Below, in pieces: positions 8,374 to 16,828 of a stretch of DNA of 64,000 nt. The notes under the pieces are model-generated. The model had not been told where the DNA came from. It was given only the letters and a program-made list of their open reading frames with translations, and ran no database searches. Position 1 is the stretch's first letter. Each line of letters opens with the position of its first letter. Both the position numbers and the translations under genes were made by a program. The stretch covers positions 6,596 to 70,595 of the forward strand of contig JBBTYO010000011.1 in assembly GCA_038061735.1 (NCBI GenBank), given 5' to 3'. This DNA is from GWC2-37-13 sp038061735 (lineage in GTDB: Bacteria; Patescibacteriota; Microgenomatia; UBA1406; GWC2-37-13).

Positions 8374-9062
8374 TCCAGATTAAAGATTTTATCCCATTTG
8401 CCCTCATCAATAATATCTTCAAGATTATGAAAACTTTTGCCCACTCGATGATCAGTCAAGCGATTTTGGGGAAAATTATAAGTTCGGATTTTTTCAGCCC
8501 GATCCCCTATTCCAACATTAGTAACATAAGAGTTCCTCATCCCTTTTTTCTTTTCTTCTTCAAGTTGATAAAGTTTGGCGTTAAGCAGATCCAGGGCGAT
8601 CTTACGGTTTGCTCCTTGGTCTCTCTCACGGCTTGCAGTAACTACGATCCCAGTCGGTCGGTGTATCAACCTGACTGCAGTTGAAACCTTATTGACGTTT
8701 TGTCCCCCGTGTCCACCGGATCTATAAAACTGCCAATCAAGATCGTTGGGATTGATTCGAAGATCTGATTGAATAATTTGTGGCAAAACAACGATGATAC
8801 AGGTAGAAGTGTGGATCCTTCCCTTTCTTTCCGTATCAGGAATTCGTTGGACTCGATGAACACCGGTTTCATTTTTAAATAGATTAAAAGCATCAGGACC
8901 ATTTATCTTAATTGTTTTTTCATCCAAATTGGAATATTTAAATCCTTTTTTTTGGGCAAACAGCAAATATGATTCCAACAACTCCTCCATCCAGAGTTTT
9001 GACTCGTCTCCCCCAACTCCGGGTAAAGCTTCGATAATGGCGACGTTGGGGTTGATTAACAT
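8370..9062 (-). CDS. prfA: Peptide chain release factor 1, lacking the N-terminal domain
   Basis: Stop-codon-dependent release factor of 230 aa; typical RF1 is about 360 aa. The GGQ loop that triggers peptidyl-tRNA hydrolysis is intact (SGGHGGQNVNKVSTAVRLIH). The codon-recognition region reads VHRVQRIPDTERKGRIHTS, with PDT in the place of the RF1 PxT tripeptide, which favours RF1 over RF2 (SPF). The protein begins at NVAIIEALPGVGGDESKLW, which corresponds to the start of domain 2. Upstream in frame there is a stop after seven codons, and hisS ends 76 bp away, so domain 1 is truly absent. It overlaps the MFS gene by 4 nt. Confidence 0.88.
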   Translation of the reverse strand: MLINPNVAIIEALPGVGGDESKLWMEELLESYLLFAQKKGFKYSNLDEKTIKINGPDAFNLFKNETGVHRVQRIPDTERKGRIHTSTCIIVVLPQIIQSDLRINPNDLDWQFYRSGGHGGQNVNKVSTAVRLIHRPTGIVVTASRERDQGANRKIALDLLNAKLYQLEEEKKKGMRNSYVTNVGIGDRAEKIRTYNFPQNRLTDHRVGKSFHNLEDIIDEGKWDKIFNLE

Positions 9063-9082
9063 ATTTGTAAAAGAGTTATTAG

Positions 9083-9127
9083 GTTAACGTGTTAACGGGT
9101 TAATGAGTTGGTTTTTAACACGTTAAC
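9083..9127. repeat. 13-bp perfect inverted repeat between hisS and prfA
   Basis: GTTAACGTGTTAA (9083-9095) and its exact complement TTAACACGTTAAC (9115-9127) are separated by 19 nt. The arms are built from GTTAAC units, which recur in the loop and flanks. A stable stem-loop can form in the RNA just upstream of the prfA-like start, where it could act as an attenuator or processing site. Confidence 0.6.
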
Positions 9128-9138
9128 TTTTTAACCCT

Positions 9139-10356
9139 TTAACTGGATAACTGCTTTATAACTTCTTCAATATTTAGTTTCTGTTGTTCCCCCGTCTTCA
9201 TATCCTTCAAAACCACTTTACCGCTTGCTACTTCCTCCGGTCCAATGATGATTACGTAGGGAATATTTTTCTTGTTGGCATATTTTAGTTGTTTATCGAG
9301 ATTTATATTAGGGTCGCTATAAAGGTCAGTATTAATTTTATTTTTTCTTAAGGCTTGAGTTATTTTTTGTGATTGATTTAGTAAGGTTTTTTCAAAAATT
9401 GTCACCAATACCTTTGTGGTTGTTTTTATATCTGGGAATAAACCTAATTCTTCCATGGCGAGAACGGTTCGATCAAAACCAACTGCAAAACCTACAGCAG
9501 GAATATTCTGATTGCTAAATCTTGATACTAAACTATCAAACCTTTCGCAACCAGCAAGTGATCCACTTTTAAATTCATCAACGATAATTTCCCAAATAGT
9601 GCCATTAGAATAAGAAAAAGATCGAGCCAAGGTTGGTTTAAACTGATAATTTTCCTTCATTCCATAGTCATCTAAAAATTTAAATATAGTTTTTAAATCT
9701 TCGTTAGGTTTAGATGAAGATATTTCTTTAAGTAATTTTTTTGCGTCTTCGAGAGAATAATCTTTTCTAATTAATTCAGCAATTACACCTTCTTCTCCAA
9801 TTTTTTCTAGTTTATCTATGGCGACGATGGCTTTGTAGGGAGCGTTTTTATATAAAGCACGGTCATTTATTAATGCGATTGGTTTTTTAAATCCTAAGTT
9901 CTTAAAAATATCAATTGTTAAGGCGACCAACTCTCCATCAGAAGCTCTATCATTAACTCCGAAAATATCAGCGTCGCACTGTAAAAATTCTCGATAGCGT
10001 CCTTTTTGAGGTTTTTCGGCACGCCAAACAGTTTGAATCTGATATCTTTTGAAAGGCATAGTTATCTTATCTGGATATTGAGCAATCAGTCTGCACGTAG
10101 GGACGGTTTGATCGTATCGAAGGGCTACTTTTCGTCCACCCGCATCTTCAAATTTATAGAAAAGTTTTTCATCCTCACCAATATTACCGGTAAAGACTTC
10201 AAGATACTCGATAGCAGGTGTTTCCAATGGCTCAAAACCATACAATTCAAAAGTGTTTCTAATTATATTTGCCACATACTGACGTCTCATCGCTTCAATC
10301 GGCAAAAAATCCCGAAAGCCTTTCAATATTTGCGGCGTAATTTTTTTGTTGTCCAT
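9139..10356 (-). CDS. hisS: Histidine-tRNA ligase
   Basis: Class II aminoacyl-tRNA synthetase that charges tRNA-His; 405 aa, close to the family norm. Motif 1 is in the N-terminal GFRDFLPIEAMRRQYV region. Motif 2 is seen as FKRYQIQTVWRAEKPQKGRYREFLQCDADIFG, and motif 3 as AVGFAVGFDRTVLAMEE. The C-terminal anticodon domain contains KQLKYANKKNIPYVIIIGPEE. The ATG at 10356 is preferred to the upstream TTG because a TATAAT box lies 6 nt before it. prfA follows on the same strand. Confidence 0.95.
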   Translation of the reverse strand: MDNKKITPQILKGFRDFLPIEAMRRQYVANIIRNTFELYGFEPLETPAIEYLEVFTGNIGEDEKLFYKFEDAGGRKVALRYDQTVPTCRLIAQYPDKITMPFKRYQIQTVWRAEKPQKGRYREFLQCDADIFGVNDRASDGELVALTIDIFKNLGFKKPIALINDRALYKNAPYKAIVAIDKLEKIGEEGVIAELIRKDYSLEDAKKLLKEISSSKPNEDLKTIFKFLDDYGMKENYQFKPTLARSFSYSNGTIWEIIVDEFKSGSLAGCERFDSLVSRFSNQNIPAVGFAVGFDRTVLAMEELGLFPDIKTTTKVLVTIFEKTLLNQSQKITQALRKNKINTDLYSDPNINLDKQLKYANKKNIPYVIIIGPEEVASGKVVLKDMKTGEQQKLNIEEVIKQLSS

Positions 10357-10362
10357 AGTTGA

Positions 10363-10368
10363 ATTATA
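10363..10368 (-). promoter_or_regulatory. -10 box of hisS
   Basis: TATAAT, then TCAACT, then the hisS ATG. The geometry is the same 6-nt spacing seen at ppa and the radical-SAM-like gene and implies a leaderless mRNA. Confidence 0.4.
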
Positions 10369-10400
10369 CAAAAAAACCAGATTTAAGTAAGAAGAAATCT

Positions 10401-10850
10401 TTATTGCGTAGAATCTAATGTTACAAGGATATTTTTTATTTCTTTATTTCTCCAGATCTTTAAGTTTATTTTTGTTCCAGATTTTAGTGTTGAGATTAGA
10501 TTATAAACAGATTGTTCGTTAAGGCCTACAATTATTCGACCATCAATTTCGGTAATAATATCCTCTTCCCGGATATCGGCTTTTTCCGCTAGTGAACCTT
10601 TAATTACCTGGGTGACATAAGCACCTTCAGTAAGTCTATTTTGACTGGCCGTTTGTTTATCTATCATTTTGTAGTGAATTCCGATAATGGGTCGATTGAT
10701 AATTTGTGAGATTGTGGCGGTTGGAGTAATCGAAGCTTGGTTATTTAAAATAAGCTTATTATTGTTAAAAAAATAAGTTAATAATCCAAATTTTTGAACA
10801 ATCACAATAATAATTATTACTCCAAATAAAACAAGCAGAAGTTTTTTCAT
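10401..10850 (-). CDS. Small membrane-anchored PDZ-domain protein
   Basis: A 149-aa protein with one N-terminal transmembrane segment (LLLVLFGVIIIIVIVQKFGLLTYFF). After a linker comes a PDZ domain: GAYVTQVIKGSLAEKADIREEDIITEIDGRIIVGLNEQSVYNLISTL. PDZ domains bind exposed C-terminal peptides. There is no protease domain, so it probably acts as an adaptor or is a remnant of a DegP/HtrA-like protein. It lies 2 bp after the S41 protease gene, a likely co-transcribed partner on the outer face of the membrane. Confidence 0.75.
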   Translation of the reverse strand: MKKLLLVLFGVIIIIVIVQKFGLLTYFFNNNKLILNNQASITPTATISQIINRPIIGIHYKMIDKQTASQNRLTEGAYVTQVIKGSLAEKADIREEDIITEIDGRIIVGLNEQSVYNLISTLKSGTKINLKIWRNKEIKNILVTLDSTQ

Positions 10851-10852
10851 AG

Positions 10853-12052
10853 TTATTTAGTCAAAAGCTCAATTGCTTTTTCTAGTTGTTTATCAACTTC
10901 TTTAGTAATTGTATTTCCTTCCTTGATTTCATTTATAACTTTAATTTTTGGTTCAATCCCTTTGCTATTAATCCAATCTCCATTTGGTAATACCCACTTG
11001 GCAACCGTTACGTGTAACCCTGCACCTTCTTTTAGATCAAGAGCTTCCTGGACTGAACCTTTACCAAAACTTTTTTCCCCAATTAGTTGCGCACGAGCAT
11101 GATCCCGAAGAGCGCCCGCCAAAATTTCCGAAGCGGAAGCGGAGCCTTTATTAATTAATACAACTAAAGGAATTTCCTTTAATACTCCAATTCTTGAAAC
11201 TCGATATTCCTTATTGCCGTACAAAGTTGCTTCTTGTTTGACAACTAATTTTCCTAATGGTAAAAATTCTGATGCAAGGTAAACAGAACTGTCCAAATAT
11301 CCACCTGGGTTATCTCGTACATCTAATACCAAACCGGAAACTTGTTTATTTGACCATTTACCAGCAACTTCCTGGACAGCTTTATTCCACTCATCGTTTG
11401 TATTATCTCCAAACTGATTGACTTTGAGGACAGCGATATTCTTTTCGTAACTAAGTTCGACTGAGGAAACGATAATTTGTTGGCGAACAATCACCACATC
11501 AAACTCTTTATTATTTCTTTCTAAAGTCAATTTAACTTTGGTGTTTTTTGGTCCACGAATTTTAGAAACAGCCTGAGTTAGAGTCCAATTACTGGTTGTA
11601 ACGCCATCAACTTTATTAATAAAATCTCCCGGCTTCACCCCTGAGACTTCAGCCGGAGATTTTTTTAATGGAGCAATAATAATAATCCGATTATCTTTTA
11701 ATCCTAGTTGGGCACCAATACCTTCAAATTTTCCACCTAAATCATCTTTGGTTTGTTTATTTTCTTCAGGAGTCAGAAAAAATGTATAAGGATCCTCGAT
11801 AGATGCGACCATTCCTTTAATGGCTCCCAAATACATTTTTTTAGGATCGACTTTTTTTTGGTCAACATAGCTTTCTTGTAATTTATTCCAAGTTTCCCAA
11901 AAAAGATCAAAGTTTATATTGCGTTGGTTGTAGGTTGCAGGTTGCAACGAAGTAAAACGACTTTTATATTCCCCAATTTTATAGCCACTACCAAAGATAA
12001 GGACAATAAAAGATAACGTCAAAAGAATATTTGTTAGTTTATTATTTTTCAT
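10853..12052 (-). CDS. S41-family C-terminal processing peptidase
   Basis: Extracytoplasmic serine protease of the CtpA/Prc family, 399 aa, anchored by an N-terminal segment (LLTLSFIVLIFGSGYKIGEY). A PDZ domain starts near GGKFEGIGAQLGLKDNRI with SPAEVSGVKPGDFINKVDG. The catalytic region shows VLDVRDNPGGYLDSSVYLA, the nucleophile in NKGSASASEILAGAL and the general-base lysine in GEKSFGKGSVQ. Such enzymes trim C-termini of envelope proteins. It overlaps the upstream unknown gene by 4 nt and is followed by the PDZ protein. Confidence 0.93.
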   Translation of the reverse strand: MKNNKLTNILLTLSFIVLIFGSGYKIGEYKSRFTSLQPATYNQRNINFDLFWETWNKLQESYVDQKKVDPKKMYLGAIKGMVASIEDPYTFFLTPEENKQTKDDLGGKFEGIGAQLGLKDNRIIIIAPLKKSPAEVSGVKPGDFINKVDGVTTSNWTLTQAVSKIRGPKNTKVKLTLERNNKEFDVVIVRQQIIVSSVELSYEKNIAVLKVNQFGDNTNDEWNKAVQEVAGKWSNKQVSGLVLDVRDNPGGYLDSSVYLASEFLPLGKLVVKQEATLYGNKEYRVSRIGVLKEIPLVVLINKGSASASEILAGALRDHARAQLIGEKSFGKGSVQEALDLKEGAGLHVTVAKWVLPNGDWINSKGIEPKIKVINEIKEGNTITKEVDKQLEKAIELLTK

Positions 12053-12762
12053 TGATAAAGATAAATAGTACTTGAGTTACTCAGTATAGTGCAATAGGTA
12101 AATTTTGTTTTAGTAATTTTTTTGTAATCATTAATATTTTTTAATTGGGCGTAAGGAGTTCCTGACTCTTCGGTTAATTTGGATAAACTTAAAAAACCGT
12201 TGGCTCCAAGTGCTTCGGCCTTAGCTTTATAATAAGAAGTTATGTTTTCGCAAACAACAATACTATTCAAAACGTTTTCTGAATTAAAATCGGATCTTTC
12301 ATCTGTATAAAATGTTCTACCACCAAAATATTGACTAACATTTTTAGCAGGGAATTCTTCACCCTTATTTACCTCGATAGACAGTTCATTTTTTTTAATC
12401 TTGTTCACTTTTCCCTTGAAATATGAATTGACAGTATTTTCGGCTTCAGTTTTACTAAGTATCGTTATCGAACCGTCAGAATGATTAATTTCTTTAATCA
12501 AACCTGAATATTTAGAAACGATTTTTTTTGTTGTAAATATCCCCTTATTAATGGCTAATGTTTCATTCTTTTCAATTGACTCTCCAACAAATTTTTTTAG
12601 ATAATGAAAAATTTTTTGTGGAGGCACACTTAAATTTTTAGCAATAGAAATATTTATTTCTTCCTCGATCTTTTTTTGTAAAAATGGTGTGTCGAAATCT
12701 ACCGTTTGGCCTTCTTTTAACAAACAATGATCAGAGATAGAAAATGGAATAATTATGAGCAT
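12049..12762 (-). CDS. Hypothetical protein
   Basis: A 237-aa protein not recognised as a known family. It starts with hydrophobic MLIIIPFSIS and then has a soluble mix of strands and helices. The middle part (ESIEKNETLAINKGIFTTKKIVSKYSGLIKEI, then GSITIL) resembles short barrel or lipoyl-like folds in its strand and glycine pattern. It overlaps the S41 protease start by 4 nt, so it should be made together with it. A role in the same envelope process is possible but unproven. Confidence 0.7.
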   Translation of the reverse strand: MLIIIPFSISDHCLLKEGQTVDFDTPFLQKKIEEEINISIAKNLSVPPQKIFHYLKKFVGESIEKNETLAINKGIFTTKKIVSKYSGLIKEINHSDGSITILSKTEAENTVNSYFKGKVNKIKKNELSIEVNKGEEFPAKNVSQYFGGRTFYTDERSDFNSENVLNSIVVCENITSYYKAKAEALGANGFLSLSKLTEESGTPYAQLKNINDYKKITKTKFTYCTILSNSSTIYLYQ

Positions 12763-12790
12763 AACAATTCATTATATGAAGAAAAAGTAC

Positions 12791-13000
12791 TCAACGCAAA
12801 CCCTGATATGATACATAAGGAATAAGAGCTAAATAACGGGCATATTTTAATTCTTTGGTTAAAATTCTTTGATGTTTAGCACAGACATTAGTTTTTTCAC
12901 GATTTAAAATCTTCTTTCTTGGCGTTAAAAACTTTTGTAAATTGTCTACTTCTTTAAAGCTCGGGTTTGCTTTAAACTGACAAAAAAAACATTTATTCAT
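12791..13000 (-). CDS. rpsR: 30S ribosomal protein S18
   Basis: Small-subunit protein that pairs with S6 on the platform; 69 aa. Recognised by the block LQKFLTPRKKILNREKTNVCAKHQRILTKELKYARYLALIPY. The N-terminal MNKCFFCQFKANPSF has a CXXC that, with a later Cys, could hold zinc. It is the last gene of the classical rpsF-ssb-rpsR operon. Confidence 0.95.
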   Translation of the reverse strand: MNKCFFCQFKANPSFKEVDNLQKFLTPRKKILNREKTNVCAKHQRILTKELKYARYLALIPYVSYQGLR

Positions 13001-13017
13001 ATAATATTTTTAAATTT

Positions 13018-13494
13018 TTAAAACGGAATATCATCAGGGTTTACAGTTTCTTCTTTTGATGACTCTGTTTTGGCCTCTTCCTTCTTGATCGCCGCTTCTT
13101 CATTTGCTGATATTGTTTCAACCTTTTTATCCGTTGGGCCTGTTTCAGTCATCTTTCTTCCTTCACCAAAAACTATAAAATCGTCGAGAACAATTTCCGC
13201 TATTGTTCTTTGGATACCGTCTTTTCCAGTAAACGTTCGGTATGTCATCCGACCTTCTGCAAATACTTTTCGACCTTTATTCAATAACTTTCCGCAAAGT
13301 TCAGCTAGTTTTTGCCAAGCAACCACTCTATGGTATTGAACTTCCTCTTTAGCTTGGCCATCGCTTGATGTCCAACTTCGATTAGTGGCAATGCTAAAAG
13401 TACATACTGCGGTTCCAATCGGCGTATATTTTAATTCAGGATCGCGGGTTAAATTACCAATCAAAACAATTCGGTTTAACGATCGGCTCGCCAT
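13018..13494 (-). CDS. ssb: Single-stranded DNA-binding protein
   Basis: OB-fold protein that coats single-stranded DNA in replication and repair; 158 aa. The N-terminus MASRSLNRIVLIGNLTRDPELKYTPIGTAVCTFSIATNR is diagnostic, with WQKLAELCGKLLNKGRKVFAEGRM following. The acidic, flexible linker ends in the DDIPF tip that binds SSB partners. It lies between rpsF (4-bp gap) and rpsR, the standard bacterial order. Confidence 0.97.
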   Translation of the reverse strand: MASRSLNRIVLIGNLTRDPELKYTPIGTAVCTFSIATNRSWTSSDGQAKEEVQYHRVVAWQKLAELCGKLLNKGRKVFAEGRMTYRTFTGKDGIQRTIAEIVLDDFIVFGEGRKMTETGPTDKKVETISANEEAAIKKEEAKTESSKEETVNPDDIPF

Positions 13495-13498
13495 AATA

Positions 13499-13759
13499 TT
13501 ACTCCCGGACTAATAACAAATACCGTAAAATTTTTTCGTTTAGATTAAGTTTATTTTTTAGCTCCAAAACACTTTTTTTATCTATTTCAAATTGAAAATT
13601 ATAAAAAAGAGCTGTACGATTTTTCTTTATTGTATAAGCCAAAGTTCTTTCGCCCCACTTTTCTTCTTTGGTAACTTTACCTTTATACAATTCAATCAAA
13701 TCTTTGATTGTCTTTAGCTCAGTTTCTTCCTTTGAAAGGAAAGTTAATTCATATTTCAT
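13499..13759 (-). CDS. rpsF: 30S ribosomal protein S6
   Basis: Platform protein of the small subunit, 86 aa, at the short end of the family. The fold is visible from MKYELTFLSKEE at the start, WGERTLAYTIKKNRTALFYNFQFE in the middle and LNLNEKILRYLLLVRE at the end. The usual C-terminal tail, glutamylated in E. coli, is missing. It heads the rpsF-ssb-rpsR operon and is divergent from the glycosyltransferase gene; the two reading frames abut (CAT|ATG). Confidence 0.93.
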   Translation of the reverse strand: MKYELTFLSKEETELKTIKDLIELYKGKVTKEEKWGERTLAYTIKKNRTALFYNFQFEIDKKSVLELKNKLNLNEKILRYLLLVRE

Positions 13760-13789
13760 ATGTTTATCTGTACAATAATACTAATTAAC

Positions 13790-15373
13790 ATGGGAAAAAT
13801 CAACGGTAAAGTAATTTCAATTATTTGGTTATTGACAATTGGTTTATTGGTTTATTCCAGGTTTGTCAACCTGGGCTGGGGTCTTCCCTATCCGATGCAT
13901 CCTGATGAGAGAAATATGGCAAGTGCAATTCAAGGATTGAATTGCATAATTTCGAATTTTCGCGAATGCGGTAATCCTCACTTTTTTGCTTATGGACAGT
14001 TTCCACTTTATTTGGGCTATCTGATTGCTTATTTATTAAAGCTAGAAGCAACTATTAGTTTGAGAATAATATCGGCAGTAGCATCTGTTATAAACGCAAT
14101 AATTATTATAAAAATTATAAAATTTATAATTAAAAAAGAATCTTACTTCACACTCTTTATCTCTTATATCATTATTATTTTTTCTCCCTATGCAATTCAG
14201 TTTTCACACTTTGGTACGACGGAATCTTTGCTTATGCTTTTTTATAGTTTGATCGTCTATTTATCAATGCAAATGTTGGAACGTCGTACAACTGTATCAG
14301 TTATATGGTTGGCTTTAGTTTCAGGGTTGGCAGTAGCTACGAAAGTTTCATCAATGATATTTATTGTTGTTCCGCTAATAACTATATTATCTAGTCTACG
14401 GTCGTGGGATGGATATAAAAATCTAATTAAATTTGGAGTGTTAGCAATAATTTCTGTGGTATTATTTTCGCCTCATAATTTTTTGAATTTTAGGGATTTT
14501 ATTAGCTCAATGAATTATGAATCTGATGTTGCCCTCGGAAAATCTTTAGTTTTTTATACAAGACAATTTTTTGGGACAGAACCATTTTATTTTCAGTTAA
14601 CAAAAATCTTTCCATACGCTTTGGGTTGGCCAGCGTTTATATTAGGAGGGTTAGGATTTTTGGGTCTAAGCTGGAGAGATAAAAAAAACAATCTTCTCCG
14701 TTTTGCCTTTCTGATTTATTTTATTCCAACTGCAATGATATCCGCAAAATGGAGTCGGTTTATGAGTCCGATTTTTCCTTTGATGACGATATTTACTATT
14801 TTGTTTTTACATAATATTATCCAACGATTCAATCAAAGGCTCTGGATTCCCGCCTTCGCGGGAATGACACTGATATTAATAATTCCTGGGATATCATATT
14901 TACATATCTATCAAAACCCCGATGTTCGCTTCACAGCTTCAAATTGGATTTATAAAAATATTCCTAATAATTCGTATATTTTATCGGAAACAGCTAACGT
15001 CGTTGATATTCCGATAAGCAATGGATACTCTGTTATTTCATTTAATTTTTACGACTTAGATGAAAGTCCGGAATTGCAGTCGGAGTTAAAAGTCCACCTT
15101 AAAAAAGCTGATTACATATTTATTCCATCAAGAAGAATTTTTGCTAATCATCCAAAAGAACAAAATCCGATTTTAAATAAATATTATGAGGGTTTATTTT
15201 CTGGAAAATTAGGATTTGTAAAAGTTGCGGAATTTAATTCTTTTCCGAAGATAAGATTATTTGGACAGACATTAATAGAATTTCCTGACGAAGACGCTGA
15301 GGAAACGTGGACGGTGTTTGATCACCCATTGATAAGGATATATAAGCGAATTGCTAAAAATCCTAAATTATAA
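13790..15373 (+). CDS. Membrane glycosyltransferase, GT39-like (ArnT/PMT type)
   Basis: Polytopic membrane protein of 527 aa with about 10-12 hydrophobic helices. After the first helix it shows GWGLPYPMHPDERN, the acidic loop (DE) typical of GT-C lipid-linked sugar transferases of the GT39/PMT superfamily. These enzymes move a sugar from a polyprenyl phosphate donor to an outside acceptor. The ATG at 13790 is preferred to one at 13760 that abuts rpsF. A TGTCAT-family repeat is translated in frame as WIPAFAGMT between two C-terminal helices. The last 150 residues are soluble. Confidence 0.75.
   Translation: MGKINGKVISIIWLLTIGLLVYSRFVNLGWGLPYPMHPDERNMASAIQGLNCIISNFRECGNPHFFAYGQFPLYLGYLIAYLLKLEATISLRIISAVASVINAIIIIKIIKFIIKKESYFTLFISYIIIIFSPYAIQFSHFGTTESLLMLFYSLIVYLSMQMLERRTTVSVIWLALVSGLAVATKVSSMIFIVVPLITILSSLRSWDGYKNLIKFGVLAIISVVLFSPHNFLNFRDFISSMNYESDVALGKSLVFYTRQFFGTEPFYFQLTKIFPYALGWPAFILGGLGFLGLSWRDKKNNLLRFAFLIYFIPTAMISAKWSRFMSPIFPLMTIFTILFLHNIIQRFNQRLWIPAFAGMTLILIIPGISYLHIYQNPDVRFTASNWIYKNIPNNSYILSETANVVDIPISNGYSVISFNFYDLDESPELQSELKVHLKKADYIFIPSRRIFANHPKEQNPILNKYYEGLFSGKLGFVKVAEFNSFPKIRLFGQTLIEFPDEDAEETWTVFDHPLIRIYKRIAKNPKL
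14841..14869. repeat. TGTCAT-hairpin repeat end inside the glycosyltransferase gene
   Basis: The sequence CTGGATTCCCGCC, a short loop, then CGCGGGAATGACA is one end of the composite repeat. It lies inside an open reading frame without breaking it and is read as WIPAFAGMT. This shows past insertion with frame preservation. Confidence 0.8.
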
Positions 15374-15408
15374 ATTCCAAGATCCAAACAAATTCCAAAT
15401 TTTAATAA

Positions 15409-16803
15409 TCAAACTTTTTTTATTTTATAACTATCTCCTACATCTTCAATCTTAAATCCTGCTTTTTCTATTTTTATTCTTAATCGATCAGACGCGTCAA
15501 AGTTTCTCTGTTTTCTTGCCTCCAATCTTCTTTCGGCAAGGGTGATTATATTTGCGTCAATTTTTTCTTCAGTGATGTTATTTAAATTTAAGCCAAAAAC
15601 TTTATCAAAATCCATCAGTAAAAAATATTTTTCGTCATTAGTAATGTCAGATTTAACCATGTCCCACATCACAGCAATGGCTTGTGGAGTTTGTAAGTCA
15701 TTCTCTAATGCGTCACGAAATTGTTGTTGAAAGGCAATGGCTTTTGACGATTTTACTGAGGACAGAATTTTATCAGATTTTAAATTTGAGGCAATTTCTT
15801 TTAATCGATTGAAAGCTTCAAGACTTGCACGGGCTGATTGCCAAGTAAAATTTAGTGATTGACGATAGTGAGACTGTAAAAATAAAAGTCTTAAAGAAAT
15901 CGGGTTAATTTTATTTTTTTCAATATCTTCGAGTGTATAAAAATTTCCTAAAGACTTGCTCATTTTTTGGCCATCAATCGTCAGAAAATTATAATGAACC
16001 CAATACTTGACAAATGGTTTACCGGTTGCTCCTTCTGATTGGGCAATTTCATTTTCATGATGAACTGGGATATGATCGATTCCTCCGGTGTGGATATCTA
16101 TTGTCTCACCTAAATATTTCATACTCATTGCCGAACATTCAATATGCCATCCCGGAAAACCATCACCCCAAGGTGATGGCCAATACATAGTATGATCCTC
16201 AAAACGGCCAACTCTTTTTAACCAGAGTGCAAAATCGGTCGGATGTTTTTTCCCCGGATCAACGTAGACTTCTTCTCTACTTGCTTGAATTTTATCTTCC
16301 AATTTTTGACCGGATAATTTTCCATAATCTTTAAACTTCAAGACATCAAAATAAACCGCATCTTTTGTTTCATAAGCTAAATTCTTTGCTTTAAGTTTAA
16401 TAATTAATTCAACCATCTCTTTTATATAGTCAGTTGCTTTACAGGTAATATCAGGTCGAAGAATATTTAAAACATCGGTAGTTTTAAAGAAAAAATCGGT
16501 ATAAAATTTAGCCACATCCCAAACAGTTTTTCCATATTTTTTTGCCCCCTTTTCCATCTTGTCTTCCCCACTGTCATCGTCCCCCGAAAGATGACCGACG
16601 TCGGTCACGTTCATCACATGATTAACTTTATAACCAAGATAGGTCAAGGTACGTTTTAGTACGTCATTATTCGTATAAGTTCTCATGTGGCCAATATGAG
16701 TAAAGTCATAAACGGTCGGACCACAGGCATAAAAAGAAACGTTTGGAGGATTTAGAGGGACAAATTCTTCGATTTTGCGGGTTAAGGTGTTATAGAGTTT
16801 CAT
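15409..16803 (-). CDS. cysS: Cysteine-tRNA ligase
   Basis: Class I synthetase charging tRNA-Cys, 464 aa, full length. The zinc and HIGH region reads FYACGPTVYDFTHIGHMRTY. Further zinc ligands follow in WHIECSAMSMKYLG and the HTGGIDHIPVHHENEIAQSE block. KMSKS is present as GQKMSKSLGNF. The C-terminal DALR helical region ends with ARKQRNFDASDRLRIKIEKAGFKIEDVG. It is convergent with the glycosyltransferase gene and probably stands alone. Confidence 0.97.
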   Translation of the reverse strand: MKLYNTLTRKIEEFVPLNPPNVSFYACGPTVYDFTHIGHMRTYTNNDVLKRTLTYLGYKVNHVMNVTDVGHLSGDDDSGEDKMEKGAKKYGKTVWDVAKFYTDFFFKTTDVLNILRPDITCKATDYIKEMVELIIKLKAKNLAYETKDAVYFDVLKFKDYGKLSGQKLEDKIQASREEVYVDPGKKHPTDFALWLKRVGRFEDHTMYWPSPWGDGFPGWHIECSAMSMKYLGETIDIHTGGIDHIPVHHENEIAQSEGATGKPFVKYWVHYNFLTIDGQKMSKSLGNFYTLEDIEKNKINPISLRLLFLQSHYRQSLNFTWQSARASLEAFNRLKEIASNLKSDKILSSVKSSKAIAFQQQFRDALENDLQTPQAIAVMWDMVKSDITNDEKYFLLMDFDKVFGLNLNNITEEKIDANIITLAERRLEARKQRNFDASDRLRIKIEKAGFKIEDVGDSYKIKKV

Positions 16804-16828
16804 AACAGATTAATTGTAGCAGATTTTA

